Positions 36,529 through 46,217 of a stretch of 64,000 nt of DNA are shown here, in pieces. Positions within the stretch are counted from its first letter, which is position 1. Every line of letters begins with the position of its first letter. The notes beneath the pieces were generated by a model. That model saw only the letters and a program-made list of their open reading frames with translations. It was not told the origin of the DNA and did no database searches. The position numbers and the translations under genes are program-made. Source of the DNA: Perspicuibacillus lycopersici. Lineage in GTDB: Bacteria; Bacillota; Bacilli; Bacillales; Caldibacillaceae. The DNA lies in the NCBI RefSeq assembly GCF_025660475.1, contig NZ_JAOUSF010000001.1, positions 62,001 through 126,000 of the forward strand, read 5' to 3'.

Positions 36529-36939
36529 TTATACGATTTGATCGATTACATGATGTTTTTCAAAGTCAGCAATCATTTCTGGAGGCAATTTTTTTAATAG
36601 CTCTTCCTTATTTGCCCACTTATAGTTTTGATGCTCAGACGAAAGCTGGATAGTTGATTGATTGCTCGTACATAAATAAGTAAGAATAACTACTTGCCTC
36701 ATCGAATTTGTTAGAAAGGTAGTAGCATAAAGTAATTTTTCAACTCTCACATTAATATTTGCTTCTTCTTGGATTTCCCTTATTAAAGCCGCTTCTAAAT
36801 TTTCACCAAATTCGAGTTTCCCACCTACCGTCTCCCAAGTTCCAGCTCCAGTCTCATCATGATCCGCTCGTTGCACAATTAACACTTTGCCATTATGAAT
36901 GATAACTCCCTTAAGTACGACTATGATTTTTTGCTCCAT
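36529..36939 (-). CDS. Nudix hydrolase
   Basis: This 136-residue protein has the Nudix box GGKLEFGENLEAALIREIQEEANI (about residues 39-62; GX5EX7REUXEEXGU, with N for the last G). Metal-binding Glu residues are intact. The family hydrolyses nucleoside diphosphates linked to another group; MutT-like or house-cleaning roles are possible. RBS AGGGAG precedes the ATG. It lies just upstream of the trp leader but is separated by the trp promoter. Confidence 0.85.
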   Translation of the reverse strand: MEQKIIVVLKGVIIHNGKVLIVQRADHDETGAGTWETVGGKLEFGENLEAALIREIQEEANINVRVEKLLYATTFLTNSMRQVVILTYLCTSNQSTIQLSSEHQNYKWANKEELLKKLPPEMIADFEKHHVIDQIV

Positions 36940-36959
36940 TCGATACTCTCCCTATAGCG

Positions 36960-37415
36960 TTATTCTGAAGGTTGACTGACCACTTTTTCACATAAATGAA
37001 TTAGTCGTTCTTCAAACATAATATCATTTTCCTTCTGTCTTTTTTTCGGTCCTTTTGTATGACCACCTGCTCGGCGGATTTTCTTTGAAATATGGCGATA
37101 TTCCAAAAGCTGACCAATATTTTCTTCTGTATAGACGAGCCCATTTTGATTAATTGGAAATCCTTGTTTTGCTAATACCATTGCAGCTAAACCATAGTCC
37201 TGTGTAACGACAATATCCCCCTTCTTTACTCGGTTAACAAGGACAAAATCAACCGCATCGGCACCTTTAGAAACAGTAATTGTTTCAATTCCTTCTCTTT
37301 CCATTCGATGGGATGTATCACAAATCAAAATAGTTTCTAATTCAAACTGTTTTGCAACTTTAATCGTGATGTCAATCACTGGGCAGCCATCTGCATCAAT
37401 TAATATTACCGGCAA
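36960..37415 (-). CDS. YaiI/YqxD family protein (UPF0178, DUF188)
   Basis: This 151-residue protein has the family's N-terminal IDADGCPV motif (about residues 6-13), VTQDYGLAAM and a basic C-terminal segment with RRAGGHTKGPKKR. A PIN-like nuclease fold is suggested for the family from its conserved acidic residues. The role is unproved. TTG start at 37415 after GGAGTG. It ends 20 bp before the Nudix gene, so the two may be cotranscribed. Confidence 0.8.
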   Translation of the reverse strand: MPVILIDADGCPVIDITIKVAKQFELETILICDTSHRMEREGIETITVSKGADAVDFVLVNRVKKGDIVVTQDYGLAAMVLAKQGFPINQNGLVYTEENIGQLLEYRHISKKIRRAGGHTKGPKKRQKENDIMFEERLIHLCEKVVSQPSE

Positions 37416-37439
37416 TTTATTCCACTCCTATGTATAATG

Positions 37440-37515
37440 AACTACTGAAGAGCTTGAGCACTCGTAGACTCCTGTGGGAAAGCACAGAGTGTATTCCCAT
37501 CTGTGGACCACTTAC
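37440..37515. repeat. Putative remnant of an intergenic repeat
   Basis: A short non-coding stretch with CACTCGTAGACTCCTGTGGG followed by AAAGCACAGAGTG. It recalls the same repeat family as 2815-2925. Similarity is short and judged by eye. Nothing else is seen in the 37416-37622 gap. Confidence 0.3.
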
Positions 37516-37622
37516 AAATAGCTACATTAAAAAAATTTCTTATCTCATAAAATGACGCAATCCATTAGAATATATCCTTAGTATATCAATTGGAATTAGA
37601 AAATGGTGAATTGAGGCAGGAA

Positions 37623-38249
37623 TTATAGAGAAGAAATTCCTTGCCACCCAAAGTAAATACCAAAGGCAACGAGTGAGAGGCCAGAAATGATGGAAATCCA
37701 TTGTAAGCTTCGACTCGTCAAGTACATACGAAAAACGGTAGTTAGTGCAGCAACAAATATATCCCAAATTGCTAACCCACAAAAAATCATACTACTATAC
37801 AGTAACAAATGGTCACCACCAAATTGGGAAACTGTTTTTGCAAGCATTGAACCGTATATTCCTAACCAAAATAATATCGATAAAGGGCTACTGATGGAAA
37901 GGAGAAATCCAGTAAAGAAACATTTTAATAGACTATCCTTTTTTCGACTATAGTGGAACATAAAAGACCTTGCCTTATACATACCTTCTACACCAGAGTA
38001 GATAAGGACAAATGCCCCAAATAGCCAAAGAAAAATTTGTACAATTTCAATATTGATAAAATTAGCAAAGCCTAAATAAATGATGCACATAAAAATACCA
38101 TCTGCAATCATTGATCCTAATCCGACTATCCACGCATGCCAAAAACCATTTTTTATCCCCATGTCCAATCTTGCCGAATTAACAGGACCAATCGGTGCAG
38201 CTAAAGTAAATCCAAGAAAAATATAACTTAACAGCAAACTTATATCCAA
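37623..38249 (-). CDS. LysE/RhtB family amino-acid exporter
   Basis: This 208-residue protein has six membrane helices. The family's N-terminal PIGPVNSARLDMGIKNG motif (about residues 20-36) is clear, matching the GP.....(L/R)..G pattern of LysE exporters. Such proteins expel basic or neutral amino acids; the substrate is unknown. TTG start at 38249 after GGGGG. It is a single gene. Confidence 0.85.
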   Translation of the reverse strand: MDISLLLSYIFLGFTLAAPIGPVNSARLDMGIKNGFWHAWIVGLGSMIADGIFMCIIYLGFANFINIEIVQIFLWLFGAFVLIYSGVEGMYKARSFMFHYSRKKDSLLKCFFTGFLLSISSPLSILFWLGIYGSMLAKTVSQFGGDHLLLYSSMIFCGLAIWDIFVAALTTVFRMYLTSRSLQWISIISGLSLVAFGIYFGWQGISSL

Positions 38250-38379
38250 GAAAATACAACCCCCATCTCCCTATAGAGCTTGTACATTCTATGAACAGAA
38301 AGGACTAATTATACGTACTACCTAATTCCTATATAATATTCCGCTCAATAGGATGATGAGTATTTTCTTAGCTAGCAAA

Positions 38380-40950
38380 TTATTTTTGATAAACATGGAC
38401 AGGTTTTCTATTCAATGTATGACAATGGTCACAAATGGGAAAAGGGAAATCAATTGGTAGGTTTCTTCCACATCTTTTACATTTTTTCTTCATTTTTTTC
38501 ATTGCTTTTTTCAAATGCTCATTCGCATCAATACTTACTTCGGTGCGTATTCTTTCCCAATAGTACGCTTCGGTTCTTCTACCTAAACGGTAAAGGAATA
38601 AAAGGTGAAGTCCAATTGCTTTATATGATAATTCTACTTCATCTAAATTTCCGCGCTTTACTATTGGCTCTGGAAGTTCATTTCCCGAAACGATTGCTTT
38701 CATTGTTTCCAGCCATAGATTTGTTAAACTTGCATCATATGCAGAAAATGGAAAATGCAGGAATCCATATAAATCATCCATCGATAAACGCGCTTCAATA
38801 TCAGTACCTTTCACCAATTTATATAAGTCCATTTCTTGTGTTAAGCTTGCTTTAACAGTACCTGCTGGATTTTTAAATTTTAACCATAACACAAAGAAAT
38901 CTCCAAGATGATGACTATATTGCTGGAATCGTTCAAACATTGCCGAGGTTGGAGCTATCGTGAACGTTTGTAACGGCTCATCCTCTATTGTTAGCAGTGC
39001 TTTCATTTTACTTATATCCTGCATAAAAGCTACTTTACCAATATTGTATATTCCTTTCCGACCGGCTCTCCCAGCAATTTGCTTCACTTCCTGGGAGGTC
39101 AATCTTCTTCGTTTTATACCATCAAATTTTTCATTATCCAAAAAGATAATTCGCCTAATTGGTAAATTTAACCCCATTCCAATTGCATCTGTAGAGACAA
39201 TAACGGTAGTCTCCCCATTTATAAATTTTCGAATTTGCGCCTTCCTTGTTTCTGGTGGCATGCTTCCATAAATCATGCTTGCGCGTTTTCCTTTTTGTTG
39301 AAGATAGGCTGCCGTTTCAAGTACTTTTTTTCTAGAAAAACAAATGAGTGCATCACCCTTTTTCACCTGATTCATTTTAAATGGCTGTAATTCCACCTCT
39401 AACGGGGTATCACGTTCATATTCAATAACCTCTACCGACGACTCCTCCAATAATGAAAGCAACATACCCTTACTATTTTTACTAGCAATAATATGAACCT
39501 CACGTGCATTTGCTTTTGTAATAGCTTTAAACCAAGAAAAGCCCCGTTCCTTATCTGCAATCATTTGTGCTTCATCAATGACGATACAGTCAAATGTATC
39601 CTTTTCGTAGAACATTTCTACAGTCGCAGCTATATGGTTTGCACCTGCTATTATTTTTTCTTCTTCCCCCGTTTTTAGTGAGCAAGGGACACCTTCTTGA
39701 TTTAAGGTGTCAAATATTTCTAATGCCAATAATCGTAATGGGGCTAAATAACAACCACTTGTCGCCGCTTTTAACTTTTGTAATGCTTGATAGGTTTTGC
39801 CAGTATTCGTATCTCCGATATGTAAAATATAGTGTACAGATCTTTCTGTTGGCGGTTGAAACTCTCGTTCAAAAACATTGGCAAGAATCTGGTTTTCTCT
39901 TACGATTTGCTGTTGTCTCTCACGTTCTTCCTCTAGTCTCCGTTGCTCGATAATAGTTAACTGCTGATGGTATAATGCACGATGTTTTTCTAGTGAGAAA
40001 GGACTACTGGAAAACGCCAATAGATCTTCTACATATTCATCCTGTAATTCATTAAAGAAATCCATGGCGATGTCCATTAATTCTTCTTCCAATAACTGGG
40101 ATACATTACCCATTTGTAGCGCTTCGCCAGTTATTTCTTCATAAATACTAGCAAGCTGGTTTCTCTCCTCAAGAAATTCTTCCGAAAAAAAATCAAACAC
40201 CGATTGAATAACAAAATTTTCATAGCGATCACCATAATATTCATAATCATAGTACACTCTGCCCCAATCTTCGGCAGCTACTAGTTCTCCGGTATATTCG
40301 TGTAGAAAATCCGCTAATATTTTATAATCTCCACTCGTAAAAGCACCATTTGCCACAAGTTTTTCATTTTGCCAATGGCTACCAATTAATTTATATTTTG
40401 TACTTGCTTGAAGATCCAAGAATAGTTGTTTTCCGGTTGCATACCGAACAAGCAAAAATAGTTGCTCGTTATTCACTTGAAAAAATTCCTCTGCCCAGCG
40501 GAGGATAGCCTCGTCTACTTGGAGCATCGTTTGCTTTTCTTTTTGAATTGAGATTTTTTTTTCAAATCGCTTCACAGCATTCTCATATAAATTTTGCCAG
40601 TCTTCTCCATTACTTTGATATTGTTTCTCCAGCCATTTTTCCGAATCAAAATTAGCATAATCTTTTATCTTTTGACGAAATAGCCTTTTAATTAATTTTT
40701 TTTCGGGATTTTCTACCATAATCCCATTATCTAATAAGTACTGAAATTTTTCCTTCCATGTAAACGCACTTGCTGCTTTATTTGACCATACATTTGTCCA
40801 TACTTGCTGTAAAAAGGCTTTGCGATCGTTGATATAGTTATGTAAGGAAGGAGCTGTCTCCATTTGTTCCATATAAGTCATTAAATCATCGATAATCCGT
40901 TGTTTTACAGACTGCACTGCTTTCTTATACACATTATTTAGCTTTTCCAC
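38380..40950 (-). CDS. SUV3-like DEAD/DEAH-box RNA helicase with zinc ribbon
   Basis: About 856 residues. The N-terminal 370 residues are helical, charged and of unknown fold. A superfamily 2 helicase core follows: Walker A GDTNTGKT (about 380), DEAQ box (about 460), STDAIGMGLNLPI and QIAGRAGRKG (motifs V-VI, about 590-640), closest in style to SUV3/mitochondrial degradosome helicases. A C-terminal four-cysteine zinc ribbon CKRCGRN...CDHCH (about 827-845) is present. RNA unwinding is inferred. GTG at 40950 fits AAAGGTGG better than the GTG four codons upstream. Confidence 0.8.
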   Translation of the reverse strand: MEKLNNVYKKAVQSVKQRIIDDLMTYMEQMETAPSLHNYINDRKAFLQQVWTNVWSNKAASAFTWKEKFQYLLDNGIMVENPEKKLIKRLFRQKIKDYANFDSEKWLEKQYQSNGEDWQNLYENAVKRFEKKISIQKEKQTMLQVDEAILRWAEEFFQVNNEQLFLLVRYATGKQLFLDLQASTKYKLIGSHWQNEKLVANGAFTSGDYKILADFLHEYTGELVAAEDWGRVYYDYEYYGDRYENFVIQSVFDFFSEEFLEERNQLASIYEEITGEALQMGNVSQLLEEELMDIAMDFFNELQDEYVEDLLAFSSSPFSLEKHRALYHQQLTIIEQRRLEEERERQQQIVRENQILANVFEREFQPPTERSVHYILHIGDTNTGKTYQALQKLKAATSGCYLAPLRLLALEIFDTLNQEGVPCSLKTGEEEKIIAGANHIAATVEMFYEKDTFDCIVIDEAQMIADKERGFSWFKAITKANAREVHIIASKNSKGMLLSLLEESSVEVIEYERDTPLEVELQPFKMNQVKKGDALICFSRKKVLETAAYLQQKGKRASMIYGSMPPETRKAQIRKFINGETTVIVSTDAIGMGLNLPIRRIIFLDNEKFDGIKRRRLTSQEVKQIAGRAGRKGIYNIGKVAFMQDISKMKALLTIEDEPLQTFTIAPTSAMFERFQQYSHHLGDFFVLWLKFKNPAGTVKASLTQEMDLYKLVKGTDIEARLSMDDLYGFLHFPFSAYDASLTNLWLETMKAIVSGNELPEPIVKRGNLDEVELSYKAIGLHLLFLYRLGRRTEAYYWERIRTEVSIDANEHLKKAMKKMKKKCKRCGRNLPIDFPFPICDHCHTLNRKPVHVYQK

Positions 40951-41011
40951 TGGAAATACCACCTTTGGAATATAATCATTTTTATTGTTTACTATAAAAC
41001 TATTTTCATGA

Positions 41012-41057
41012 AGAAAAAAAGAGCTAGGTACTATGATGGTATCACAGTTCCCAGCTC
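41012..41057 (-). terminator. Strong terminator after cinA
   Basis: Long imperfect hairpin with GAGCT/AGCTC outer arms (41021-41025, 41053-41057), followed on the minus strand by TTTTTTTCTTC. It isolates cinA from the helicase gene and shows that recA is not cotranscribed here. Confidence 0.8.
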
Positions 41058-41095
41058 AGAAAAAAATTGTGCCATTCTTTTCTTTATCCGGCAAA

Positions 41096-42337
41096 TTATA
41101 AAGATTGAAGTGCTTTGATAACTCTCCAAGCGCCATTTTTAACCGCACGGGTTCTTACGGATTCACGATTTCCAGATAACTTTAATTGGTATGCAACAGT
41201 TGGTGCGTCTTTCATTGATAGTCCAACAAATACTGTTCCAGGTTCTTTTCCCTCAAGTGTTGCTGGCCCAGCCACACCAGTAAAGCTCAACCCAATTTCT
41301 GTTTGCAATAATCGCCGCACATTTTCAGCCATTTCTTTTGCACATTGCTCACTGACGACCCCATATTGATCAATCGTTTCTTTGCTTACATTTAACAGAT
41401 TAATTTTTACCTCTGGCCAATAGGTTACTACGCCACCTTTGAACCATTCACTAACACCAGAGATAGAAGTAACCTCTTCCTGGAACAAACCACCTGTTAA
41501 ACTTTCTGCAACGGACAGGGTGAGCTTATTCTCTTGAATCAGTTTCCCCATTTCCTTCACAAGGGTAGTGTCATCATAGCCATAGAAATATTCACCGACT
41601 CGTTCTTTTATCGTTTGCTCTAATGTATCCAATAATTGTATACGTGTATTATCTGAAGCATGCTTTGCAGTTAATCGAATCGTTACCTCTCCATTTGCAG
41701 CAAGTGGTGCCATTGTCGGATTCGTTTGTCCCTCAAATAAATCAAGTAACTGGTCCTCTAAGCTTGCTTCGCCAATACCATAAAATCTAAGGACTCGAGA
41801 TTGAATTTTTTCCGAACGGTCCATACGTTTTATTAATGCGTTTTTTCCGTAAGTCGTAAGCATTGGTTCCATTTCACTCGGTGGTCCAGGAAGTAACATA
41901 TAGGTAATTCCGTCCTTTGTCAGTACCATTCCAGGAGCCATACCATTATCATTGGGTAAAACCTCTGATCCATCAAAAACTAGTGCTTGCTTTTTATTAT
42001 TTTCTGTCATATTCAGATTTCGCCGCGAGAAATAATCTTCAATCGATTGTAATGCAGCTTTATCCATTGATAAAGCAACCCCGAGGAGACTAGCAATCGT
42101 TTCTTTTGTTAAGTCATCTTTTGTCGGTCCAAGGCCACCCGTAAAAATAATTAAATCGGCACGCTGCTGCGCAATTTCAACCACTTGTTTTAACCGCTGT
42201 TTATTATCACCAATAACCGTATGGTAGTAAACATTAATACCAATATTTGCCAATTCTTCAGAAATAAATCGAGCGTTAGTATTCACGATTTGTCCGAGCA
42301 GTAGCTCGGAACCTACAGCAATAATCTCTCCGTTCAC
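41096..42337 (-). CDS. cinA: CinA, competence/damage-inducible nicotinamide-nucleotide amidase
   Basis: 413 residues. The N-terminal MoaB-like COG1058 domain (GSELLLGQIVNTNA; TGGLGPTKDD, about residues 72-81) hydrolyses ADP-ribose-type compounds. The C-terminal PncC amidase domain (AESLTGG...; GVAGP) deamidates NMN. Usually it is cotranscribed with recA downstream; here a terminator and an unrelated helicase follow instead. GTG 42337 follows GTAGGTGATTTTT and replaces a GTG three codons earlier. Confidence 0.93.
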   Translation of the reverse strand: MNGEIIAVGSELLLGQIVNTNARFISEELANIGINVYYHTVIGDNKQRLKQVVEIAQQRADLIIFTGGLGPTKDDLTKETIASLLGVALSMDKAALQSIEDYFSRRNLNMTENNKKQALVFDGSEVLPNDNGMAPGMVLTKDGITYMLLPGPPSEMEPMLTTYGKNALIKRMDRSEKIQSRVLRFYGIGEASLEDQLLDLFEGQTNPTMAPLAANGEVTIRLTAKHASDNTRIQLLDTLEQTIKERVGEYFYGYDDTTLVKEMGKLIQENKLTLSVAESLTGGLFQEEVTSISGVSEWFKGGVVTYWPEVKINLLNVSKETIDQYGVVSEQCAKEMAENVRRLLQTEIGLSFTGVAGPATLEGKEPGTVFVGLSMKDAPTVAYQLKLSGNRESVRTRAVKNGAWRVIKALQSL

Positions 42338-42406
42338 AAAAATCACCTACCCGCCTACTTATTTTTCAACACATTTCCCGATTTATCGTTCGTAACATGT
42401 TATTTT

Positions 42407-42985
42407 TTATTTTGAATTTTTAAAGACATGCCTATTTTTCACAAAATAATCGAGGCCAGACCAAATCGTGAAGAATGTAGCAATATATAATGCAATATCA
42501 TCAAATGGTAAATTTATGTAAGAAAATGGCACATTGTTAATTAATAATGCAGTAATAGCAACTATTTGTGTCCATGTTTTAATTTTGCCTAGCATATTTG
42601 CTGCTACTACTTCTCCACCGCCAGCTAAAACTAAACGGAGACCAGTTACTGCAAACTCTCTACTGATGATAATAATGACAATCCATGATGGTGCTAATCC
42701 CATTTCTGTTAAAATAATGAGAGCAGCAGATACGAGCAATTTATCTGCTAATGGATCAAGAAACTTTCCTAAATTAGTAACTAAATTGTATTTTCTAGCA
42801 TAATATCCATCAATCCAATCGGTTGTTGAAGCAATAACAAATATTAATGCCCCGATAAATTGGGAGACTGGTAGGGTAACCTCACCAAAAGTAAGTACTC
42901 CCCACGGAAAATCAATCAGCATAATTACTACAAATACTGGAATGAGAAAAATACGAGATATCGTTATTTTATTTGGTAAATTCAA
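42407..42985 (-). CDS. pgsA: CDP-diacylglycerol-glycerol-3-phosphate 3-phosphatidyltransferase
   Basis: This 192-residue membrane enzyme makes phosphatidylglycerol phosphate. The CDP-alcohol phosphotransferase motif is complete: DWIDGYYARKYNLVTNLGKFLDPLADK (D-G-AR-x8-G-x3-D-x3-D, about residues 56-82). TTG start at 42985 behind GGAGG. It sits between rodZ and cinA, the standard bacillar order. An essential gene. Confidence 0.93.
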   Translation of the reverse strand: MNLPNKITISRIFLIPVFVVIMLIDFPWGVLTFGEVTLPVSQFIGALIFVIASTTDWIDGYYARKYNLVTNLGKFLDPLADKLLVSAALIILTEMGLAPSWIVIIIISREFAVTGLRLVLAGGGEVVAANMLGKIKTWTQIVAITALLINNVPFSYINLPFDDIALYIATFFTIWSGLDYFVKNRHVFKNSK

Positions 42986-43053
42986 TGATAAAACCTCCAC
43001 TATGTTGAAAATCAATATAATATATCAGAAGAAAATAGTCATCTGCACGACGA

Positions 43054-43974
43054 CTATTGTTCATCTTTTACAAATTTAATTGTAATATTTTGTACTTCAT
43101 TTTCATTAGGCTCTAAAGCATATTCAAGTTTTTCGCCATTTAGATAAATTTCCGTTTCATACGCACGTCCAGTTCGAATCCATACGGACTCTTCAGTAGA
43201 AACATCAAATGTTTGTTCATTTCCATTTGAAATTTCGCCGCTAAATATTTGTTCATCCTTACCATTCAATACTTGAATCCATGCTCTCCCATCTGCTGGC
43301 GATGCAAGGCGCAATTCAATCGTATCTGCGTTTCTTAGCTCATAGGTAGTGTTTGAACCGCTCGTTTCCACCACTGCTATTTCCTGTGTTTTCACTTCCT
43401 CAGCAGGCTCTTCTTCTTGATCTACATCTGCATCTGTCGTTTCGTCTTCCTTATTTTCACCTGCATTAGATTCATCAGTTGTTTCCTCTGAATTATCTTC
43501 CTCTTGAGGAGTACCTTCACTTTCAAAGGAAATTTGCTCATTTTCGATTGGTTTTTCTGTCACAGCATCATCGCTGACTAAATATTTTTGAATAAAGAAC
43601 CAAATTAACCAAACAGCACCGATGATAAATAGTGCAAAAATTATTTTCGGTAATAAATCAAAAATTTTAGAAGGAGCGCGGGATACAACTTTTCTAGATT
43701 GTGTCCTTGATATTTGTTCAGGTAAATCATCCTCATATACGGAAGGTATTTCACTACGAAATTCATCAAAAAGTAGTTCAGGCTGTAGCCCAACTGCTTC
43801 TGCGTATTGCTTTATAAATGCACGGACATAAAATTTACCTGGAATCATATCATAATTACCTTGCTCAATTCCAATTAAATACCGTTTTTGAATTTTTGTG
43901 ATTTCTTGAAGCTTATCTAATGATATTCCTTTTTCTTCACGAGCTTCTTTCAATCTGTTCCCTAATTCTGTCAA
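43054..43974 (-). CDS. rodZ: RodZ-like helix-turn-helix membrane protein (YmfM)
   Basis: This 306-residue protein has an N-terminal HTH_25 domain (about residues 5-70) and a membrane helix (about 110-130). A very acidic Glu/Asp/Thr linker (about 140-200) and an extracytoplasmic DUF4115 domain follow. RodZ couples MreB to the elongation machinery and shapes the cell; in Bacilli YmfM is its counterpart. TTG start at 43974 after AGGTG. Confidence 0.88.
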   Translation of the reverse strand: MTELGNRLKEAREEKGISLDKLQEITKIQKRYLIGIEQGNYDMIPGKFYVRAFIKQYAEAVGLQPELLFDEFRSEIPSVYEDDLPEQISRTQSRKVVSRAPSKIFDLLPKIIFALFIIGAVWLIWFFIQKYLVSDDAVTEKPIENEQISFESEGTPQEEDNSEETTDESNAGENKEDETTDADVDQEEEPAEEVKTQEIAVVETSGSNTTYELRNADTIELRLASPADGRAWIQVLNGKDEQIFSGEISNGNEQTFDVSTEESVWIRTGRAYETEIYLNGEKLEYALEPNENEVQNITIKFVKDEQ

Positions 43975-43995
43975 TGATTAACACCTACCAATTTT

Positions 43996-44790
43996 TTAAA
44001 AATCAAAACCACCAAAATCTGATCCTGTTAGAAAATGATGCCGATTAACAGATTCATATGTAATTTCTTCATCTAGTTCATTTTTTAACTCAATTATGTA
44101 ATCAAAGTCTTCCATAGTATATTCTGTATTTTGTACAAAAATATCCGGGTGTTCCACTACTTTAACTGCAGGTAATCGCATTAGTTCACGAATTAATGAC
44201 CAATGTCTTTCATTAGATGCTTTCGAGGAAACCGCTCCATCCATTATATAAACATTGTTTTCGTTATATTCGCCTTCAATCAATTGATTACGAATCGTTT
44301 GTTTTAATAATGTAGAAGAAATAAAAACCCAACGTTTATTAGCAGATACACTGGCAGCAACTAACGACTCGGTCTTCCCTACTCGTGGCATCCCTCGAAT
44401 ACCAATTAATTTATGACCTTCTTCTTTAAAAATCTCGCTCATAAAATCTACAAGCAAGCCGATCTCATCTCTAATAAATCGAAAAGTCTTTCGATCATCG
44501 GCATCTCTTTGAATATAGCGACCATGGCGTACAGCAAGTCGATCTCTCAATGTCGGCTCTCTTAGCTTAATCACTTTAATGGTTTCCATTGTTTGTAAAA
44601 TGGGCTCCAATCGTTCAATCTGGTAACGATTATTTGCAAGTAGAAGTAAACCTCTTCGCCCTTGATCAACGCCATTTATCGTAACTATATTAATCGATAA
44701 CATTCCTAGTAGTGAAGAAATATCACCTAATAATCCTGGACGATTAATGACGATTTCATATTCTAAATACCATTCTTGCTTTTCCCCCAT
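43996..44790 (-). CDS. ymfK: YmfK-like protein (DUF3388)
   Basis: 264 residues. The N-terminal RPGLLGDISSLLGMLSINIVTINGV stretch (about residues 14-38) looks like an ACT-type ligand-binding fold. The central GMPRVGKTES resembles a P-loop but is degenerate. Function is unknown. Gene order ymfJ-ymfK-ymfM is conserved in Bacillus. ATG 44790 follows AAGGTGAG; three codons upstream there is a poorer alternative. Confidence 0.8.
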   Translation of the reverse strand: MGEKQEWYLEYEIVINRPGLLGDISSLLGMLSINIVTINGVDQGRRGLLLLANNRYQIERLEPILQTMETIKVIKLREPTLRDRLAVRHGRYIQRDADDRKTFRFIRDEIGLLVDFMSEIFKEEGHKLIGIRGMPRVGKTESLVAASVSANKRWVFISSTLLKQTIRNQLIEGEYNENNVYIMDGAVSSKASNERHWSLIRELMRLPAVKVVEHPDIFVQNTEYTMEDFDYIIELKNELDEEITYESVNRHHFLTGSDFGGFDF

Positions 44791-45022
44791 TATTCTCACC
44801 TTACATACGAAATTTTGTATAAATCTCGGTGTATTATTTTTCTTTATCTTGATTCTATAATATATGATTTTAATTGTTTATGAAAGGAAAAAACGAATAA
44901 TTTTGCACAACATTTATGTGGAGGTATGTATATAAGGAATCTTTTTAAATTTCGTATGGAATTTATAGTAAAATGCCCCGTAATATACTGAAATGGAATA
45001 AATATTAATAATTTCTGAATGG

Positions 45023-45046
45023 AAAAAAAGAGAGGTATTACCTCTC
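45023..45046 (-). terminator. Terminator after ymfJ
   Basis: Stem GAGAGG/CCTCTC touching the ymfJ stop codon, followed on the minus strand by seven T residues. ymfK and downstream genes therefore probably have a separate promoter. Confidence 0.8.
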
Positions 45047-45303
45047 TATTTTGTACCATTATTTTGAACTAATTTTACCATTACACTTGCAATTGCTTGT
45101 TGCTCTTCTTCAGAAGCAACCGACCAAAGATCACTTAACACTCTTTCCTGTTCATTTTTCGGATCAACTTGTTGTGCTAAATAATCGCCAACTTGATATG
45201 CTAGATCATTTACTAAATTTTGATCTAATCCTTGTTGCTTTGCTTGATTGAGTCGATCACCTAAAAAATCTTTCCATTTGTCCCAGTTATCTAAAACACT
45301 CAT
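45046..45303 (-). CDS. ymfJ: YmfJ-like small protein (DUF3243)
   Basis: This 85-residue acidic, helical protein resembles YmfJ of Bacillus subtilis (WDKWKDFLGDRL start, LAYQVGDYLAQQVDPKNEQE middle). Its function is unknown. It keeps its usual place between ymfI and ymfK. RBS AAAGGGAGG precedes the ATG. Confidence 0.85.
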   Translation of the reverse strand: MSVLDNWDKWKDFLGDRLNQAKQQGLDQNLVNDLAYQVGDYLAQQVDPKNEQERVLSDLWSVASEEEQQAIASVMVKLVQNNGTK

Positions 45304-45419
45304 TTTTGAACCTCCCTTTAATCGTGTTCATAGTTATTTTGGATAACGTGAGGGAAAATATACAAATAAAATAAAGGAAAAATGAAAAATCTCTTCACCC
45401 GTTATCTATATTAGTCTTA

Positions 45420-46148
45420 TTACATATACCAGCCACCATTTACGCTTAATACATGACCTGTAATATAAGATGATTTTTCAGAGAGTAAGTACAATACTGC
45501 CTCTGCAATATCCTTCGGCGTCCCTAGCCTGCCTAACGGTATTTCGTTTATAATGTCTGCTAGTTCTTCTTCTGTATATTCACGCATCATATTCGTTTTA
45601 ATCGCACCTGGACTAACAACGTTAACTCGAATATTGCTAAGTGCAACTTCTTTACTCAAAGCTTTTGCAAACGAAATTTGACCACCTTTTACACCGGAAT
45701 AAACGGTTTCACATGAAGCACCTGTTTGCCCCCAAATCGAGGAAATAAAGATAATACTTCCAGTTTTTCGTTGGATCAATTTAGGTAGTAATGTTTTCGT
45801 TATCACAATAGGAGCTGTTAAATGAAGGGATATCAAATTATGAATATCTGTCATTTGCATGTTCGTTAATACATTATTTACAGTTGTACCGCTATTATGG
45901 ATAATACCATCAACCTGATATATTTCCTGGCAGAGCTTTGTGATGCCCTCCTCCGTTCGTAAGTCTGCTTGGATTGGAATGTATTCGTTATCGTTACTTA
46001 CGGAAGTTAGCTCCTCAAGTAATTTTTCAATTGCCTCTCGATTTGAATAATAATGCAAATAAAGCGAATATCCATTTAATGCTAAATGACGTGCAATTCC
46101 CCCACCTATGCCACCGCTTGCACCTGTTATAAGTACAAATTTTTTCAT
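45420..46148 (-). CDS. ymfI: SDR reductase YmfI (EF-P modification)
   Basis: This 242-residue SDR has GASGGIGGGIA (about residues 8-18), active-site Ser in IFISSIWGQ, and YSGVKGG (Tyr/Lys). In Bacillus subtilis YmfI reduces the 5-aminopentanone group on Lys32 of translation factor EF-P to 5-aminopentanol. That function is taken over from the ortholog by gene context (ymfH-ymfI-ymfJ) and length, not proved here. A FabG-like alternative is less likely. Confidence 0.85.
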   Translation of the reverse strand: MKKFVLITGASGGIGGGIARHLALNGYSLYLHYYSNREAIEKLLEELTSVSNDNEYIPIQADLRTEEGITKLCQEIYQVDGIIHNSGTTVNNVLTNMQMTDIHNLISLHLTAPIVITKTLLPKLIQRKTGSIIFISSIWGQTGASCETVYSGVKGGQISFAKALSKEVALSNIRVNVVSPGAIKTNMMREYTEEELADIINEIPLGRLGTPKDIAEAVLYLLSEKSSYITGHVLSVNGGWYM

Positions 46149-46217
46149 CTACTTCAATCTCCTTCAACAAACTACTAAAATAAATCATAACACAAATCCA
46201 TCATAATGAATTGGCAG

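Noticed and set aside
37540..37782. 80-codon minus-strand frame overlapping the LysE-type gene
   Set aside because: A shadow frame over a clear family member; no ribosome site and no similarity.
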